Notes: a model not told the origin generated them from the letters alone. A stretch of 64,000 nt of DNA from Erythrobacter sp. SDW2 (GCF_021431965.1 NZ_CP090370.1:1984001-2048000); one strand, 5' to 3'; counted from the first letter of the stretch, positions 53,700-63,052 are shown. Program-made: numbers and translations.

Positions 53700-54601
53700 C
53701 CGACACCCCCACCACCCACTGCGGCGTCATTGCCGTGCTCGGTGCCCCCAACGCCGGCAAGTCGACGCTGGTGAACCAACTCGTCGGCCAGAAGGTCGCG
53801 ATCACCAGCGCCAAGGCGCAAACCACCCGCGCGAGGATGCTGGGCATTGCGCTGCACGAGGCGACGCAGATGATCCTGGTCGACACCCCCGGCATCTTCG
53901 CGCCCAAGCGTCGGCTCGACCGCGCCATGGTCAACGCTGCATGGGAAGGCGCGGAAGCCGCCGATGCCGTGCTGCTGATGGTCGATCCGGTCAAGCAGCG
54001 GCGGCACGAGCTGGAGCCGCTGCTGGAAAACCTCAGCCAGCGGCCCGAGCGCAAGATCCTGGTCCTCAACAAGGTCGATGTGGCGAAAAAGGAGCCGCTG
54101 CTGGCGCTGGCACAGGACCTCGCCGCCAAGGTTGAGTTCACAGAGATCTACTTCGTCTCGGCCCTGACCGGGGACGGCGTGCCCGAACTGAAGCAGGCAC
54201 TCGCCGCGATGATGCCCGAGGGGCCGTGGCACTATCCCGAAGACCAGGTGAGCGATGCCAGCGAACGGCTGCTGGCGACCGAGATCACCCGCGAGCAGCT
54301 CTATCAGCAGCTGCACGAGGAACTGCCTTACGACAGCGCGGTGCGGCCCGAGCTCTACCAGCACCGCCCCGATGGCAGCCTGGAGATCCACCAGCAGATC
54401 ATCGTCACCCGCGACAACCAGCGCGCCATCGTGCTGGGCAAGGGCGGCAGCCGGATCAAGGCCATCGGTGAGGCGGCGCGCAAGGAACTGGCCGAAGTGC
54501 TGGGCGTGAAGGTCCACCTGTTCCTGCATGTCAAGGTCGAGGAAAACTGGGCCGAGAGCCGCGAGATCTTCGAAGAGATCGGGCTCGACTGGGTGCGATA
54601 A
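53696..54601 (+). CDS. era: GTPase Era
   Basis: A 301-residue 30S-assembly GTPase. The G motifs are GAPNAGKST (G1), DTPG in LVDTPGIFAPKRR (G3) and NKVD (G4), and the C-terminal KH domain has QQIIVTRDNQRAIVLGKGGSRIKAIGEAARKEL. Only a TTG at 53696 (overlapping the rnc stop as TTGA) gives a full-length protein: the first downstream ATG is after the G1 loop. Era binds the 3' end of 16S rRNA and couples ribosome maturation to cell-cycle timing. Co-transcription with rnc fits their shared role in rRNA maturation. Confidence 0.95.
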   Translation: MTDTPTTHCGVIAVLGAPNAGKSTLVNQLVGQKVAITSAKAQTTRARMLGIALHEATQMILVDTPGIFAPKRRLDRAMVNAAWEGAEAADAVLLMVDPVKQRRHELEPLLENLSQRPERKILVLNKVDVAKKEPLLALAQDLAAKVEFTEIYFVSALTGDGVPELKQALAAMMPEGPWHYPEDQVSDASERLLATEITREQLYQQLHEELPYDSAVRPELYQHRPDGSLEIHQQIIVTRDNQRAIVLGKGGSRIKAIGEAARKELAEVLGVKVHLFLHVKVEENWAESREIFEEIGLDWVR

Positions 54602-54607
54602 GGCACG

Positions 54608-55867
54608 GTGGCACTCTTCCCGCCTGACCTCTGGGCCCATGCCGCCTCTGGACTGGCGGTCGGCTTGCTGGTCGGGATCGAGCGCGGGTGGAAACTGCGC
54701 GGCGAGGCGGAGGGATCGCGGGTCGCGGGCATCCGCACTTTCACCCTATTGGGGCTCGTCGCAGGTCTTGCGGGCGTGCTGGCGGCGGCCGGATATCCGC
54801 TCGCATCAGGGATGATGATTGCCGCCGCCGCAGTCGTCGTGGCTATCGGTTACGGCAGGGCAATGTTGGACAAGGGTTCGCCCGACGCGACCTCGGCCGT
54901 TTCGGCTCTGGCCGTGCTGGCGCTGGGCTTCCTCGGAGGCATTGGCCAACCCGCGCTGGCGGTGGCAGGCAGTGCGGTGATGACGCTGATCCTGGCGCTG
55001 CGCACCGAGGTGCATGGCTTCATCGATCGGCTCGACGAGGCCGACATCAAGGCCTTTGCCCGCTATGCCGTAATTGCGCTGGCGGTCTATCCCTTCCTCC
55101 CCGCTGGTCGCTACGGTCCCTATGACGCGTGGGAGCCGCGGACGCTGTGGCTGGTGGTGGTGCTGGTGACCGGCTTCTCCTTCGCCGGATACGTCGCCAA
55201 CCGCATCTTCGGAGCCAAGCGAGGGACCATTGCCACAGCGATCATCGGCGGGGCCTACAGCTCGACCGCCGTGACCCAATCGCTCTCGCAAAGGCTGGGC
55301 GCCGGACAAGGCACCGGCGCAGAGAATGCGGGCATCGCGCTGGCGACGGCTGTGATGTACCTGCGGGTCACGCTGCTGGTCGGGGTGCTGGCCACACCGC
55401 TGCTCAAGCCTTTCGTGATCCTGATCCTGCCCGCGCTGCTGACCGGCTGGGGCGTGAGTTGGTGGCTTTACCGCCGCGCCGCGCATAGCACCGGCCCCGC
55501 CCCGCCCGGCAACCCGATCGCGCTGATCCCAGCTTTCGGTTTCGCCGCCTTCGTCGCCGTGGCCGCTGTCGCCGCGCGCTGGGCGCAAGGTGAGTTCGGC
55601 GAGCAGGGCATCGCGGTCTTGCTCCTGCTGATGGGCAGCATGGATGTCGATGCCGCCATCGTCACGGCTGGTGGGTTGGAACCCGGCACCATCGCCAACG
55701 AACTCACCGCACTGGCGATCACCGGGACGATCCTCGCCAATATGGCCGTCAAGCTCGGGGTGACAATCGCTTACGGGAGAGCAGCCGCGAAGCCCGCTGG
55801 GTGGGCGCTGGGGGCGAGTATGCTGGCGCTGAATGCAAGTCTCTTAGCAGGCTACATTCACCTCTAA
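54608..55867 (+). CDS. MgtC/SapB plus DUF4010 membrane protein
   Basis: A 419-residue polytopic membrane protein with about 11-12 hydrophobic segments. The N-terminal part, LAVGLLVGIERGWKLRGEAEGSRVAGIRTFTLLG, is the MgtC/SapB signature. The C-terminal part with ATAIIGGAYSSTAVTQSLSQR is DUF4010-like. Such proteins are uncharacterised; MgtC itself affects magnesium homeostasis and F1Fo-ATPase. The GTG at 54608 follows era by 6 bases, so it may be read with the lepB operon. Ends about 100 bases before the lower-GC gene. Confidence 0.85.
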   Translation: MALFPPDLWAHAASGLAVGLLVGIERGWKLRGEAEGSRVAGIRTFTLLGLVAGLAGVLAAAGYPLASGMMIAAAAVVVAIGYGRAMLDKGSPDATSAVSALAVLALGFLGGIGQPALAVAGSAVMTLILALRTEVHGFIDRLDEADIKAFARYAVIALAVYPFLPAGRYGPYDAWEPRTLWLVVVLVTGFSFAGYVANRIFGAKRGTIATAIIGGAYSSTAVTQSLSQRLGAGQGTGAENAGIALATAVMYLRVTLLVGVLATPLLKPFVILILPALLTGWGVSWWLYRRAAHSTGPAPPGNPIALIPAFGFAAFVAVAAVAARWAQGEFGEQGIAVLLLLMGSMDVDAAIVTAGGLEPGTIANELTALAITGTILANMAVKLGVTIAYGRAAAKPAGWALGASMLALNASLLAGYIHL

Positions 55868-55971
55868 AAATTTGCTGAACAAGAAGCAAACATCTACGAA
55901 GAAAATGAGATCTCTATCAGAGTTTCGAGAGAAATCTCATCGGACAATTTTCGGGATTAAGCTGGATAAAA

Positions 55972-56547
55972 ATGGGCTCAGTGAAGCAAGGCTCGGTACA
56001 AACAAGAGAACCAATCTACGGTCAAGGCGGGCTCTCGGCACGATCTCGCGGGAGGATTCACAAGGAGCGCTACCAACGTGACTTCGACATTTCTGCGGAA
56101 CAAGTCACTGGAATGTCTAAGTGGCTAACAGCGAGCCTTTTTGCCGCAAATTCTGGCGGTGTTCTGACTGTACTGAACACGGCAGATAAGCTAACTAATC
56201 CAGACACGGCTGCGGCTCTTTTCGCAGGAGGGCTGTTGTTTGCGCTACTAAGCGGAACAGCGATTCAGGAGTTCTATAACCAAATCTCTGATCCGCTTGA
56301 CGACCTCATCCAATACTGGTCAGAGGTCGAGGAGGGACAGCCAGAAGACAGTGATAGGTTTGATGAGATTGTAAGGCGACTTTCCACAATCAAGAAATGG
56401 ACGTGGACAGCGCCAATTCTCGGATGGCTATCCGGTGCTCTATTCGTAGCTGCTTCATTTTCGGTGGCTTACGGTCTTGCCGGGAATAGTGAGAAGACTA
56501 CCCCGCCACCATCCGCTCAACCTTCGCCTTCAGCGCGGCCTCGGTGA
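55972..56547 (+). CDS. Low-GC two-helix membrane protein, unknown, with 3' end running into a response-regulator gene
   Basis: A 191-residue protein. After a charged N-terminus (KERYQRDFDISAEQVTGMSKW) there are two hydrophobic segments around residues 52-66 and 78-98, then a third around 146-168. The last 17 codons, encoding PPPSAQPSPSARPR, lie inside the antisense of the convergent regulator gene, so the native stop codon may be lost. Composition is sharply lower in GC: 55861-55920 has 21 G/C in 60. No homologue is recognised. It may have been acquired recently. The start is uncertain and no good ribosome site is seen. Confidence 0.55.
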   Translation: MGSVKQGSVQTREPIYGQGGLSARSRGRIHKERYQRDFDISAEQVTGMSKWLTASLFAANSGGVLTVLNTADKLTNPDTAAALFAGGLLFALLSGTAIQEFYNQISDPLDDLIQYWSEVEEGQPEDSDRFDEIVRRLSTIKKWTWTAPILGWLSGALFVAASFSVAYGLAGNSEKTTPPPSAQPSPSARPR

Positions 56548-57103
56548 ACGGCTTGACGATGTAGTCGTCGGCTCCGGCGCTGATGCCTTCGTGGATGTCG
56601 GTCGCTTCACCCTTGGAGGTGCAGAACATCACCTTGGCGCGCTCTCCACCCGGGATGGCGCGCAGGCGGGCGACGAATTCGACGCCGCTCATGACCGGCA
56701 TCTGCCAGTCGGTGATCACAAGATCGGGCATGCCGCCCTTGCAACGGGCCAGCGCTTCCTCGCCATTCTCGGCTTCAGCCACGCGGTAGCCCAGCTCCTC
56801 GGCGATCTTGCGCGAGAGCTTGCGGACGACGCGGCTGTCATCGACGATCAGGCAGCGTTTGCTGCCCGTGACTGCCGCATTGCCTTCGCGCATGGCCTTG
56901 GCGGCAGCAACGATGGCGTCGGTATCGCTCAGGTCCTGCGGCGCAGGCGCGCTGTCAGGTAGGGGATCGTCCTTGTAGGGCACGTCTTCATACACCAGCT
57001 CGCTGCGGGTGGTCGGCTCCGGCGGATAAACTGGTTCCTCACGCGGGACAGCCTGCTGCTTCGCAGGCGCCTGGGCGTCATGCGGCAAGGGTTCCTGGCC
57101 CAC
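56498..57103 (-). CDS. Single-domain response regulator (CheY-like) with a long N-terminal extension
   Basis: A 201-residue protein whose C-terminal 120 residues are a receiver domain: CLIVDDSRVVRKLSRKIAEELGY (acidic pair), LVITDWQMPVMSGVEFV with the phospho-acceptor Asp, and IVKPFTEAALKAKV with the conserved Lys-Pro. The N-terminal 70 residues are Pro- and acidic-rich (PPEPTTRSELVYEDVPYKDDPLP) and probably disordered. There is no output domain. The GTG start at 57103 is the longest supported option, but the ATG at 56893 would give the receiver alone. Preceded by a small gene at 57127-57447 with no known partner kinase. Confidence 0.8.
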   Translation of the reverse strand: MGQEPLPHDAQAPAKQQAVPREEPVYPPEPTTRSELVYEDVPYKDDPLPDSAPAPQDLSDTDAIVAAAKAMREGNAAVTGSKRCLIVDDSRVVRKLSRKIAEELGYRVAEAENGEEALARCKGGMPDLVITDWQMPVMSGVEFVARLRAIPGGERAKVMFCTSKGEATDIHEGISAGADDYIVKPFTEAALKAKVERMVAG

Positions 57104-57126
57104 AGAAGGGCCGGTGCGGCGCTTGA

Positions 57127-57447
57127 TCAGATTTTGAATGGTCGTGCCTCCCGCTCGAGCGCGCTGCGCATGGCGAAGTCGTCGTCGAACTCGCGATCAT
57201 AGCCGTCGTCGAAACCGTCGTCGTTGACGCCGCCGAGTTCCTCGCCCGCGGTCAGGCGGACGTGGATATAGGGCATCCAGACATCGCCGAAATCGGCCTT
57301 CTGGTACCACACGTCCAGCACGTCATAGCTCGCCCACATGCCGTTCTTTTCGCGCAGCCGCAGGCCTTCGCCGATGCGCGGCACGGCGGCAAAGCGCAAG
57401 CGATGTTGCGACTGGTGCGTTTCGTTCTGGACTTCGATTTCGATCAC
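57127..57447 (-). CDS. Small acidic protein of unknown function upstream of the response regulator
   Basis: A 106-residue protein from the GTG at 57447, with GGGGAACGGTT upstream; an alternative TTG at 57504 would add 19 residues. The first part, VIEIEVQNETHQSQHRLRFAAVP, and RLREKNGMWASYDVLDVWYQKADF with PYIHVRL suggest beta-strands. The C-terminus is highly acidic (GGVNDDGFDDGYDREFDDDF). I do not recognise the family. It ends 24 bases before the regulator's start on the same strand, so the two are likely co-expressed. Confidence 0.65.
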   Translation of the reverse strand: MIEIEVQNETHQSQHRLRFAAVPRIGEGLRLREKNGMWASYDVLDVWYQKADFGDVWMPYIHVRLTAGEELGGVNDDGFDDGYDREFDDDFAMRSALEREARPFKI

Positions 57448-57528
57448 AACCGTTCCCCGATTGGGGACAGCCCTAACAGTCAATGCTTGATGATTTACCA
57501 ACAAACGTGTGTGGGCATTCGACGGAGC

Positions 57529-58659
57529 CTAGAACTGCCCGCAATTGCCGGTTGCCCGGCGACCGGCAAAGCGGTCCGCTATCCACGCCAGCGACTGCAC
57601 AGTGCTGTTCAAAGCCGTGCGCGGGTGATCCCCGCCAGGAAGCGAATCATACTGGACGCTACGCCCCCGGCGGCACAGGCCGCGCGCAAATTCGAGCGTG
57701 ACCTGCGGCGCAACCAGCGAATCCTCGACGCTCTGGGCGATGTAGACCGGCCCCGGGACGTCGCCCGGCTTGATGCTGTTGCGCCGGATCAGCGACGACC
57801 AGCCGTCGATGCGCGCAATATCCTTGCCTGCCAGCGCGTTGCGTATGGACAGGATGCCGAGCAGCGTACCCAGTTTGGGATCGGATTCGAGGCTGATGCA
57901 CTTCTGCGCCAGCGCATTGGCGACGCCGCGGTTGAGCGGCCCGAACAGCTTGTCGAGCGGGGCATCGAACCGCTTCGACCAGCTATAGGCCACGAAGGCC
58001 GTGAGGAAAGCGCGGGCATTGGCATCGCTCGCCTGCGACAGGTTTTTGCCCAGATCGGTCGGCGGGGCGGCGGCCAGCGTGCCGACGAGATTCAGTTCGC
58101 GGGCATAGCTTTTCGCCTCGCGCGCGGTCCAAAGCGCGGCATGGCCGCCTTGGGATTCGCCCCAGACCACGAATTCGGTCCCGGCATAGGCACCGGCGAT
58201 GGCCCTTGCCGCGCGTATCGCATCGAGAACCGAGCGCGCGGTCTCGCGGCCGACCAGATAGGCATGCTGGACGGGGCTGCCGAGCCCGGGATAGTCCGGC
58301 GCTACGACGACATAGCCGGCCGAGATCATCTCGCTCAGACCGGGTGTGAAATCGAAGAAGCCAGGTTTGTCCGAGAGGTCGCACTCTTCCACTACGCCCG
58401 AGGTGCCGTGGGTCCATGCGACGATCTTGCGCGGCTGGCGCGGAGCAGCCTCGCGCGGGGCCACCACCATGCCGGTGGCTTCGATCCGCTGTCCCTCTTC
58501 GCTCGTGGTCCAGTAACGGATGCGCCAGGCCTGTGCGCCGCCGGGGGTTTCGACCACCGGATCGGCAGAGATCAGTTCACCTGCTGACTGCGCGGTAGCG
58601 GAAGGGGCGAACAGGAATGCAAGCAGAACGGAAAATGCGTAAAGCAGGCGCGTGACCAT
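57529..58659 (-). CDS. Secreted lipase-family alpha/beta hydrolase
   Basis: A 376-residue exported hydrolase. The signal peptide ends at ATAQ (about residue 24). The nucleophile elbow GESQGG (WGESQGGHAA) supplies Ser, and the C-terminal GGDHPRTA region supplies a likely His. KIVAWTHGTSGVVEECD and PDYPGLGSPVQHAYLVGRETARSVLDAIRAAR are typical of the secretory lipase (LIP) family of bacterial and fungal lipases. The substrate is unknown. GGAGAG lies before the ATG. It is 40 bases downstream of topA, possibly on the same transcript. Confidence 0.85.
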   Translation of the reverse strand: MVTRLLYAFSVLLAFLFAPSATAQSAGELISADPVVETPGGAQAWRIRYWTTSEEGQRIEATGMVVAPREAAPRQPRKIVAWTHGTSGVVEECDLSDKPGFFDFTPGLSEMISAGYVVVAPDYPGLGSPVQHAYLVGRETARSVLDAIRAARAIAGAYAGTEFVVWGESQGGHAALWTAREAKSYARELNLVGTLAAAPPTDLGKNLSQASDANARAFLTAFVAYSWSKRFDAPLDKLFGPLNRGVANALAQKCISLESDPKLGTLLGILSIRNALAGKDIARIDGWSSLIRRNSIKPGDVPGPVYIAQSVEDSLVAPQVTLEFARGLCRRGRSVQYDSLPGGDHPRTALNSTVQSLAWIADRFAGRRATGNCGQF

Positions 58660-58699
58660 CGTTGCTCTCCAGCGACGGAAGCGATCAATCAGGCCTGTA

Positions 58700-61267
58700 T
58701 CACTTTCCTGCGGGTGCTGCAGCCTTCTTCTTTGCCGGAGAATTCTTTTTCGCTGCTGCCTTCTTCGGAGCAGCTTTCTTGCGGCCTTTCTTCTTCGGAG
58801 GGCCCTTGGCGGCGCGGGCGTCGATCAGTTCGATCGCCTGCGCCTCTGTCACGTCCTCGGGCTTCACGTCCTTGGGCAAGGTCGCATTGGTGGTGCCGTC
58901 GGTGACATAGGGGCCATAACGGCCGGGCATGACCTTGATCTCGCCGCCGCTGGTGGGGTGGGTGCCGAGCGCCTTGATCGGCTCGGCCTTGGCGCGGCCC
59001 CCGCCGGCGCCGCGATTGGCCGCCTGGGCAAGGATATCGACCGCGCGGTTCATCCCGACTTCGAAGACTTCACGGGTGTTCGTCAGCTTGCCGTATTTCC
59101 CGTCGTGGCGGAGATACGGCCCGTAACGCCCGATATTGGCTTCGATTTCCTTGCCTGTTTCCGGATGCTCGCCGATGATGCGCGGCAGGTCGAGCAGCCT
59201 GGCGGCCCATTCGACATCGAAATCGTCGAGATCCTTGGGGATCGAGGCGCGCTTCTTTTCGCCGTCCGCTTCCATTTCGACATAGGGACCGAAGCGCCCG
59301 GTCTTGCGGTGGATATCCGCCCCGGTGACGGGGTGCTGGCCCATCACACCGTCCTCTTCGCCCGCTCCGCCATCGGCGCCCGGCTGAGCGAAGCGGCGGG
59401 TGAATTTGCATTCGGGATAATTGGCACAGGCGACGAAGGCCCCAAACTTGCCGCCACGCAGCGCCAGACGGCCACCGCTGCGGCCTTCGGCAAGGCACTG
59501 CGGGCAGGCGCGCGGATCGCTGCCGTCCTCGCGCGGGGGGAACAGGTAGTCGGAGAGATATTCGTCGAGCGCCTCGGTCACTTCCGAGGGCAGCTTCTCC
59601 ATCACCTCGTCGGCCTTGGGCTTGAAGTCGGCCCAGAACTTGGCGAGCAGCTCCTTGTACTCCTCGCGCCCGTCGGAGACGGTGTCGAGCTCGTCCTCCA
59701 TCCCGGCGGTGAAGTCATAAGCGACATACTGCGGGAAGAAGCGTTCGAGGAACACCGTGAGCAATCGCCCCGATTCCTCTGCAAAGAAACGGTTTTTCTC
59801 CATCCGAACATAGTCGCGGTCGCGCAGGGTCTGGATGGTCGAGGCATAGGTCGACGGGCGGCCGATGCCGAGTTCCTCGAGCCGCTTGACCAGCGAAGCT
59901 TCGGAAAAACGCGGCGGCGGCTGGGTGAAGTGCTGGTTGGCCTCCACGCCGCGCTTGGCCGGACTGTCGCCCTTGTGCATGACGGGCAATAGACCGTCAT
60001 CGTCATCCTCGGACTTTTCGTCGAAGCTTTCCTGGTACACCGCAAAATAGCCCGGGAATTTCACTACCTGGCCGCTGGCGCGCAGCTCGTGCTGCCCGGT
60101 CGCATCGCGCAGCGTCACGGTGGTGCGTTCGAGCTGCGCGGCGGACATCTGGCTCGCCATCGCGCGCTTGAAGATCAGGTCATAAAGCTTTGCTTCGTCA
60201 CCGGAAGCCGCATGCTCGCGCTTGAAATTGGTCGGTCGGATCGCCTCGTGCGCCTCCTGCGCGTTCTTGGCCTTGGTGGCGTAGAAGCGCGGCTTTTCGG
60301 GCCGGTAATCCTCGCTGAAGCGCTCGGCGATGGCATCACGCGCGGCCATGATTGCCGACATGTCCATCTGCACGCCGTCGGTCCGCATGTAAGTGATTGC
60401 GCCGGCCTCATACAGCGATTGCGCGAGCCGCATGGTGTGGCTGGCCGAATAGCCGAGCTTGCGCGCGGCCTCCTGCTGCAGGGTCGAGGTGGTGAACGGC
60501 GGCGCGGGATTGCGCTTGAGCGGCTTGGTCTCGATGTCCTCTACCGTGAAGCGCCCCTGCTCCACCGCCGCCTTGGCCGCGAGCGCCGAGCCTTCATTGC
60601 CCAGCGTCATCTTGTCGAGCTTCTTGCCCTCGAACCTGACCAGGCGGGCATCGAACTCGGTCCCGTCGTGGAGCAGCTTGGCAACGACCGACCAGTATTC
60701 CTCGGCCCGGAAGGCCTCGATCTCGCGCTCGCGGTCGACGATCAGCCGCAGCGCGACCGACTGCACCCGGCCCGCGCTCTTGGCGCCGGGCAGCTTGCGC
60801 CACAGCACGGGGCTGAGGGTAAAGCCGAACAGGTAATCGAGCGCGCGGCGGGCGAGATAGGCATCGATCAGCGGCTGGTCGAGTTCGCGGGGGCGGCCCA
60901 TCGCTTCGGTCACCGCGGCCTTGGTGATGGCGTTGAAGGTGACACGGTCGACCTTGGCGGGCAGTGCCTTGCGCTTGGCCAGCAGCTCGCGCACGTGCCA
61001 CGAGATCGCCTCGCCTTCACGGTCGGGGTCGGTCGCGAGCACGAGCCGATCGGCCTTCTTCGCGGCGTCGGCGATTTCCTTGAAGCGGCTCTGCTTGTCG
61101 CGATAGAGTTCCCAGTCCATCGCGAAATCCTCGTCCGGCCGCACGCTGCCGTCCTTGGGCGGCAGATCGCGGACATGGCCATAGGAGGCGAGGACCTTGA
61201 AGTCCTTGCCCAGGTAACCCTCGATGGTCTTCGCCTTGGCCGGCGATTCAACGATAACAAGCTGCAT
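58700..61267 (-). CDS. topA: DNA topoisomerase I
   Basis: An 855-residue type IA topoisomerase that relaxes negative supercoils. The Toprim domain opens with MQLVIVESPAKAKTIEGYLG and includes TDPDREGEAISWH. The active Tyr is in AITYMRTDGVQMD. C-terminal zinc ribbons include CPQCLAEGRSGGRLALRGGKFG with CANYPECKFTRRF, followed by several 'GRYGPY' repeats. The last 35 residues are Lys/Ala-rich (KKKGRKKAAPKKAAAKK), a DNA-binding tail seen in alphaproteobacteria. The ATG at 61267 is followed by the conserved start; the open frame upstream to 61333 has no ribosome site. Confidence 0.97.
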   Translation of the reverse strand: MQLVIVESPAKAKTIEGYLGKDFKVLASYGHVRDLPPKDGSVRPDEDFAMDWELYRDKQSRFKEIADAAKKADRLVLATDPDREGEAISWHVRELLAKRKALPAKVDRVTFNAITKAAVTEAMGRPRELDQPLIDAYLARRALDYLFGFTLSPVLWRKLPGAKSAGRVQSVALRLIVDREREIEAFRAEEYWSVVAKLLHDGTEFDARLVRFEGKKLDKMTLGNEGSALAAKAAVEQGRFTVEDIETKPLKRNPAPPFTTSTLQQEAARKLGYSASHTMRLAQSLYEAGAITYMRTDGVQMDMSAIMAARDAIAERFSEDYRPEKPRFYATKAKNAQEAHEAIRPTNFKREHAASGDEAKLYDLIFKRAMASQMSAAQLERTTVTLRDATGQHELRASGQVVKFPGYFAVYQESFDEKSEDDDDGLLPVMHKGDSPAKRGVEANQHFTQPPPRFSEASLVKRLEELGIGRPSTYASTIQTLRDRDYVRMEKNRFFAEESGRLLTVFLERFFPQYVAYDFTAGMEDELDTVSDGREEYKELLAKFWADFKPKADEVMEKLPSEVTEALDEYLSDYLFPPREDGSDPRACPQCLAEGRSGGRLALRGGKFGAFVACANYPECKFTRRFAQPGADGGAGEEDGVMGQHPVTGADIHRKTGRFGPYVEMEADGEKKRASIPKDLDDFDVEWAARLLDLPRIIGEHPETGKEIEANIGRYGPYLRHDGKYGKLTNTREVFEVGMNRAVDILAQAANRGAGGGRAKAEPIKALGTHPTSGGEIKVMPGRYGPYVTDGTTNATLPKDVKPEDVTEAQAIELIDARAAKGPPKKKGRKKAAPKKAAAKKNSPAKKKAAAPAGK

Positions 61268-61368
61268 GTGAGGTGCGATCCAGTCCCTTACGCGTATACG
61301 TGTACGTACGCGCGAGGGTGGGGTTGGGTTCACGGAGGTGTCAAGCGGCAGAGCTAAGCAGCACTATT

Positions 61369-61587
61369 TCAGTTCGAATTGAACCGCCGATATACACCCC
61401 AGCACAGCAAACATAAACCGCCCAAGAGCGGCCAACGAGCTTCAAGACCTGTGTCCAAAATTTCGGCACCTCGCAGCACGTTCCCAAACACTCCGGAACC
61501 GCCGTAGCGGATGTCCATCAGAATGACGCTGGCCAACGCGATCGCAATCCCAGCCATGATGAAACGATTGGCACTCCTATAATCCAT
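61369..61587 (-). CDS. Small two-helix membrane protein, unknown
   Basis: A 72-residue protein with two hydrophobic helices, roughly residues 8-25 (FIMAGIAIALASVILM) and 52-66 (WPLLGGLCLLCWGVY), joined by a Gly-rich loop and ending RRFNSN. It has no domain I know. It lies between topA (minus strand) and a zinc-ribbon gene. Composition is less GC-rich than the neighbours. Confidence 0.5.
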   Translation of the reverse strand: MDYRSANRFIMAGIAIALASVILMDIRYGGSGVFGNVLRGAEILDTGLEARWPLLGGLCLLCWGVYRRFNSN

Positions 61588-61671
61588 CTTATGCTGCTCC
61601 GTACCCTAACAGCCCTTTCAGATGGGACACATGCGCCAACGTAGCAATCCGGCTAATTTCAATCCATTGCG

Positions 61672-61839
61672 TTAGTCGTCTTTCAATGCGCCCACGCAAG
61701 CCGGACATTCTTCGTTTGCCCCGGGGTCGGTCCCATACGGAATAACGGCACCGCAGTAAGGACATCTGCGACCATCTCGCTCGGCTGCGTCATGTTGCGC
61801 TTGGTCGAGCAACTCCAGCTCATGCTTCGCTTGTCCCAT
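61672..61839 (-). CDS. 55-residue zinc-ribbon protein
   Basis: A short protein with RCPYCGAVIPYGTDPGANEECPACVG, a CxxC-x18-CxxC zinc ribbon, after a helical N-terminus (MGQAKHELELLDQAQHDAAERD). The ATG at 61839 has an excellent AAGGAGG ribosome site 6 bases before it, which decides the start against the 21-codon longer frame. Function is unknown. Confidence 0.72.
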   Translation of the reverse strand: MGQAKHELELLDQAQHDAAERDGRRCPYCGAVIPYGTDPGANEECPACVGALKDD

Positions 61840-61937
61840 CTGGGACCTCCTTGCTTCTCTTTGAGTCCTACGAGAAGCTAGCCGACAGCCGTCAAAATGC
61901 AAGTTTGGAGAACATGATTAACACCCTCAGCGTGACC

Positions 61938-63041
61938 CTATCTTAAACTCACCCGCCCAGCCGCGTGCCGCTCCAGCCGCCCGGCAATCTCCAACTCCAG
62001 CAGCGCCAGTTGCACCGACGCGGCGCTTGTCCCCGACTGGCGGATCAGTTCGTCCACGGCCACCGGGGCGGTGGTCAGCAGGCTCGCAATATCGGCGGGC
62101 TCGGCCTTGGCCAGTTCCTCCGGCGCGTGGTCGAAATCGTGCCAACCGCCCTCGCGGAAGCTCGACCGCGGGGTGCCCTCGAAGCTGCTGAGCAGTTCGA
62201 CCACATCCTCCGGCCCCTGCACCAGCACCACGCCTTCGCGGATCAGCTGGTTGCACCCGGCAGAACGGGCATCGAGCGGGGAGCCGGGGATCGCCATGAC
62301 CTCCCTGCCCGCCTCGCCCGCCAGCCGCGCGGTGATGAGCGAGCCTGACTTCGGCGCAGCCTCGACCACCAGCGTGCCTGCCGCGAGGCCAGCGATAATG
62401 CGGTTGCGGCTGGGGAAGTGGCTCCCGCGCGGTTCGGTGCCCGGCGGTTGCTCGGCCAGCAGCAGCGCTTCGCTGCCGATGCGCTCCTGCAGCTCGGCAT
62501 GCTGCGGCGGATAGGCGATGTCGATCCCGCTGGCGATGACGCCGATGGTCGCCCGCGAGGGATCGCTCAAGGCACCCTCATGCGCCGCGCCGTCGATGCC
62601 GCGTGCCAGCCCCGAGACCACAGTGAACCCCTCCCCCGCCAGCGCCGCGGCGAACTCGCGGGCGATCTTGACCGCCGCCGCGCTCGAATTGCGCGCGCCG
62701 ACCATGGCGACGCAGGGCTTGGCAGCGAGCGACAGGTCACCGCGAAAGGTGAGGATCGGCGGCGCGCTGTCGAGCTCGCCCAGCAGCGCCGGATAGTCAG
62801 GCTGGTCATGGAACAGGTAGCGCGCGCCGGCCTTGCGCACCGCCTCGACCTCGCGCTCGACCACCTCGGCGGCGACCGCACGATAGGCCCGCCCGCCGCG
62901 CTGGGCCAGATCGGGTAATGCCTCCAGCGCCGCCTCAGCCGTGCCGAACCGCGCCAGCAACTGGGCATAGCTGACCGGCCCGATATTAGGCGAGCGCAGC
63001 AGCCGGATGCGGGCAAAGGCTTCGGACTGGGAGAGTGACAA
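61938..63041 (-). CDS. dprA: DprA, DNA-processing protein for natural transformation
   Basis: A 367-residue RecA-loading protein of natural transformation. The Rossmann-like domain has [65 protein letters not shown] and [11 protein letters not shown]. The C-terminal winged helix (DDxx-like [32 protein letters not shown]) is also present. It binds incoming single strands and hands them to RecA. Other competence genes are not in the window. A family B repeat lies upstream, between it and plsY. Confidence 0.95.
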   Translation of the reverse strand: MSLSQSEAFARIRLLRSPNIGPVSYAQLLARFGTAEAALEALPDLAQRGGRAYRAVAAEVVEREVEAVRKAGARYLFHDQPDYPALLGELDSAPPILTFRGDLSLAAKPCVAMVGARNSSAAAVKIAREFAAALAGEGFTVVSGLARGIDGAAHEGALSDPSRATIGVIASGIDIAYPPQHAELQERIGSEALLLAEQPPGTEPRGSHFPSRNRIIAGLAAGTLVVEAAPKSGSLITARLAGEAGREVMAIPGSPLDARSAGCNQLIREGVVLVQGPEDVVELLSSFEGTPRSSFREGGWHDFDHAPEELAKAEPADIASLLTTAPVAVDELIRQSGTSAASVQLALLELEIAGRLERHAAGRVSLR

Positions 63042-63052
63042 GCCTAAACTCC

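Noticed and set aside
55872-56081. A 69-codon frame overlapping the low-GC membrane gene
   Set aside because: It is in another frame, very basic, and only the longer gene shows membrane helices; neither has a strong ribosome site, so this is a weak rejection.
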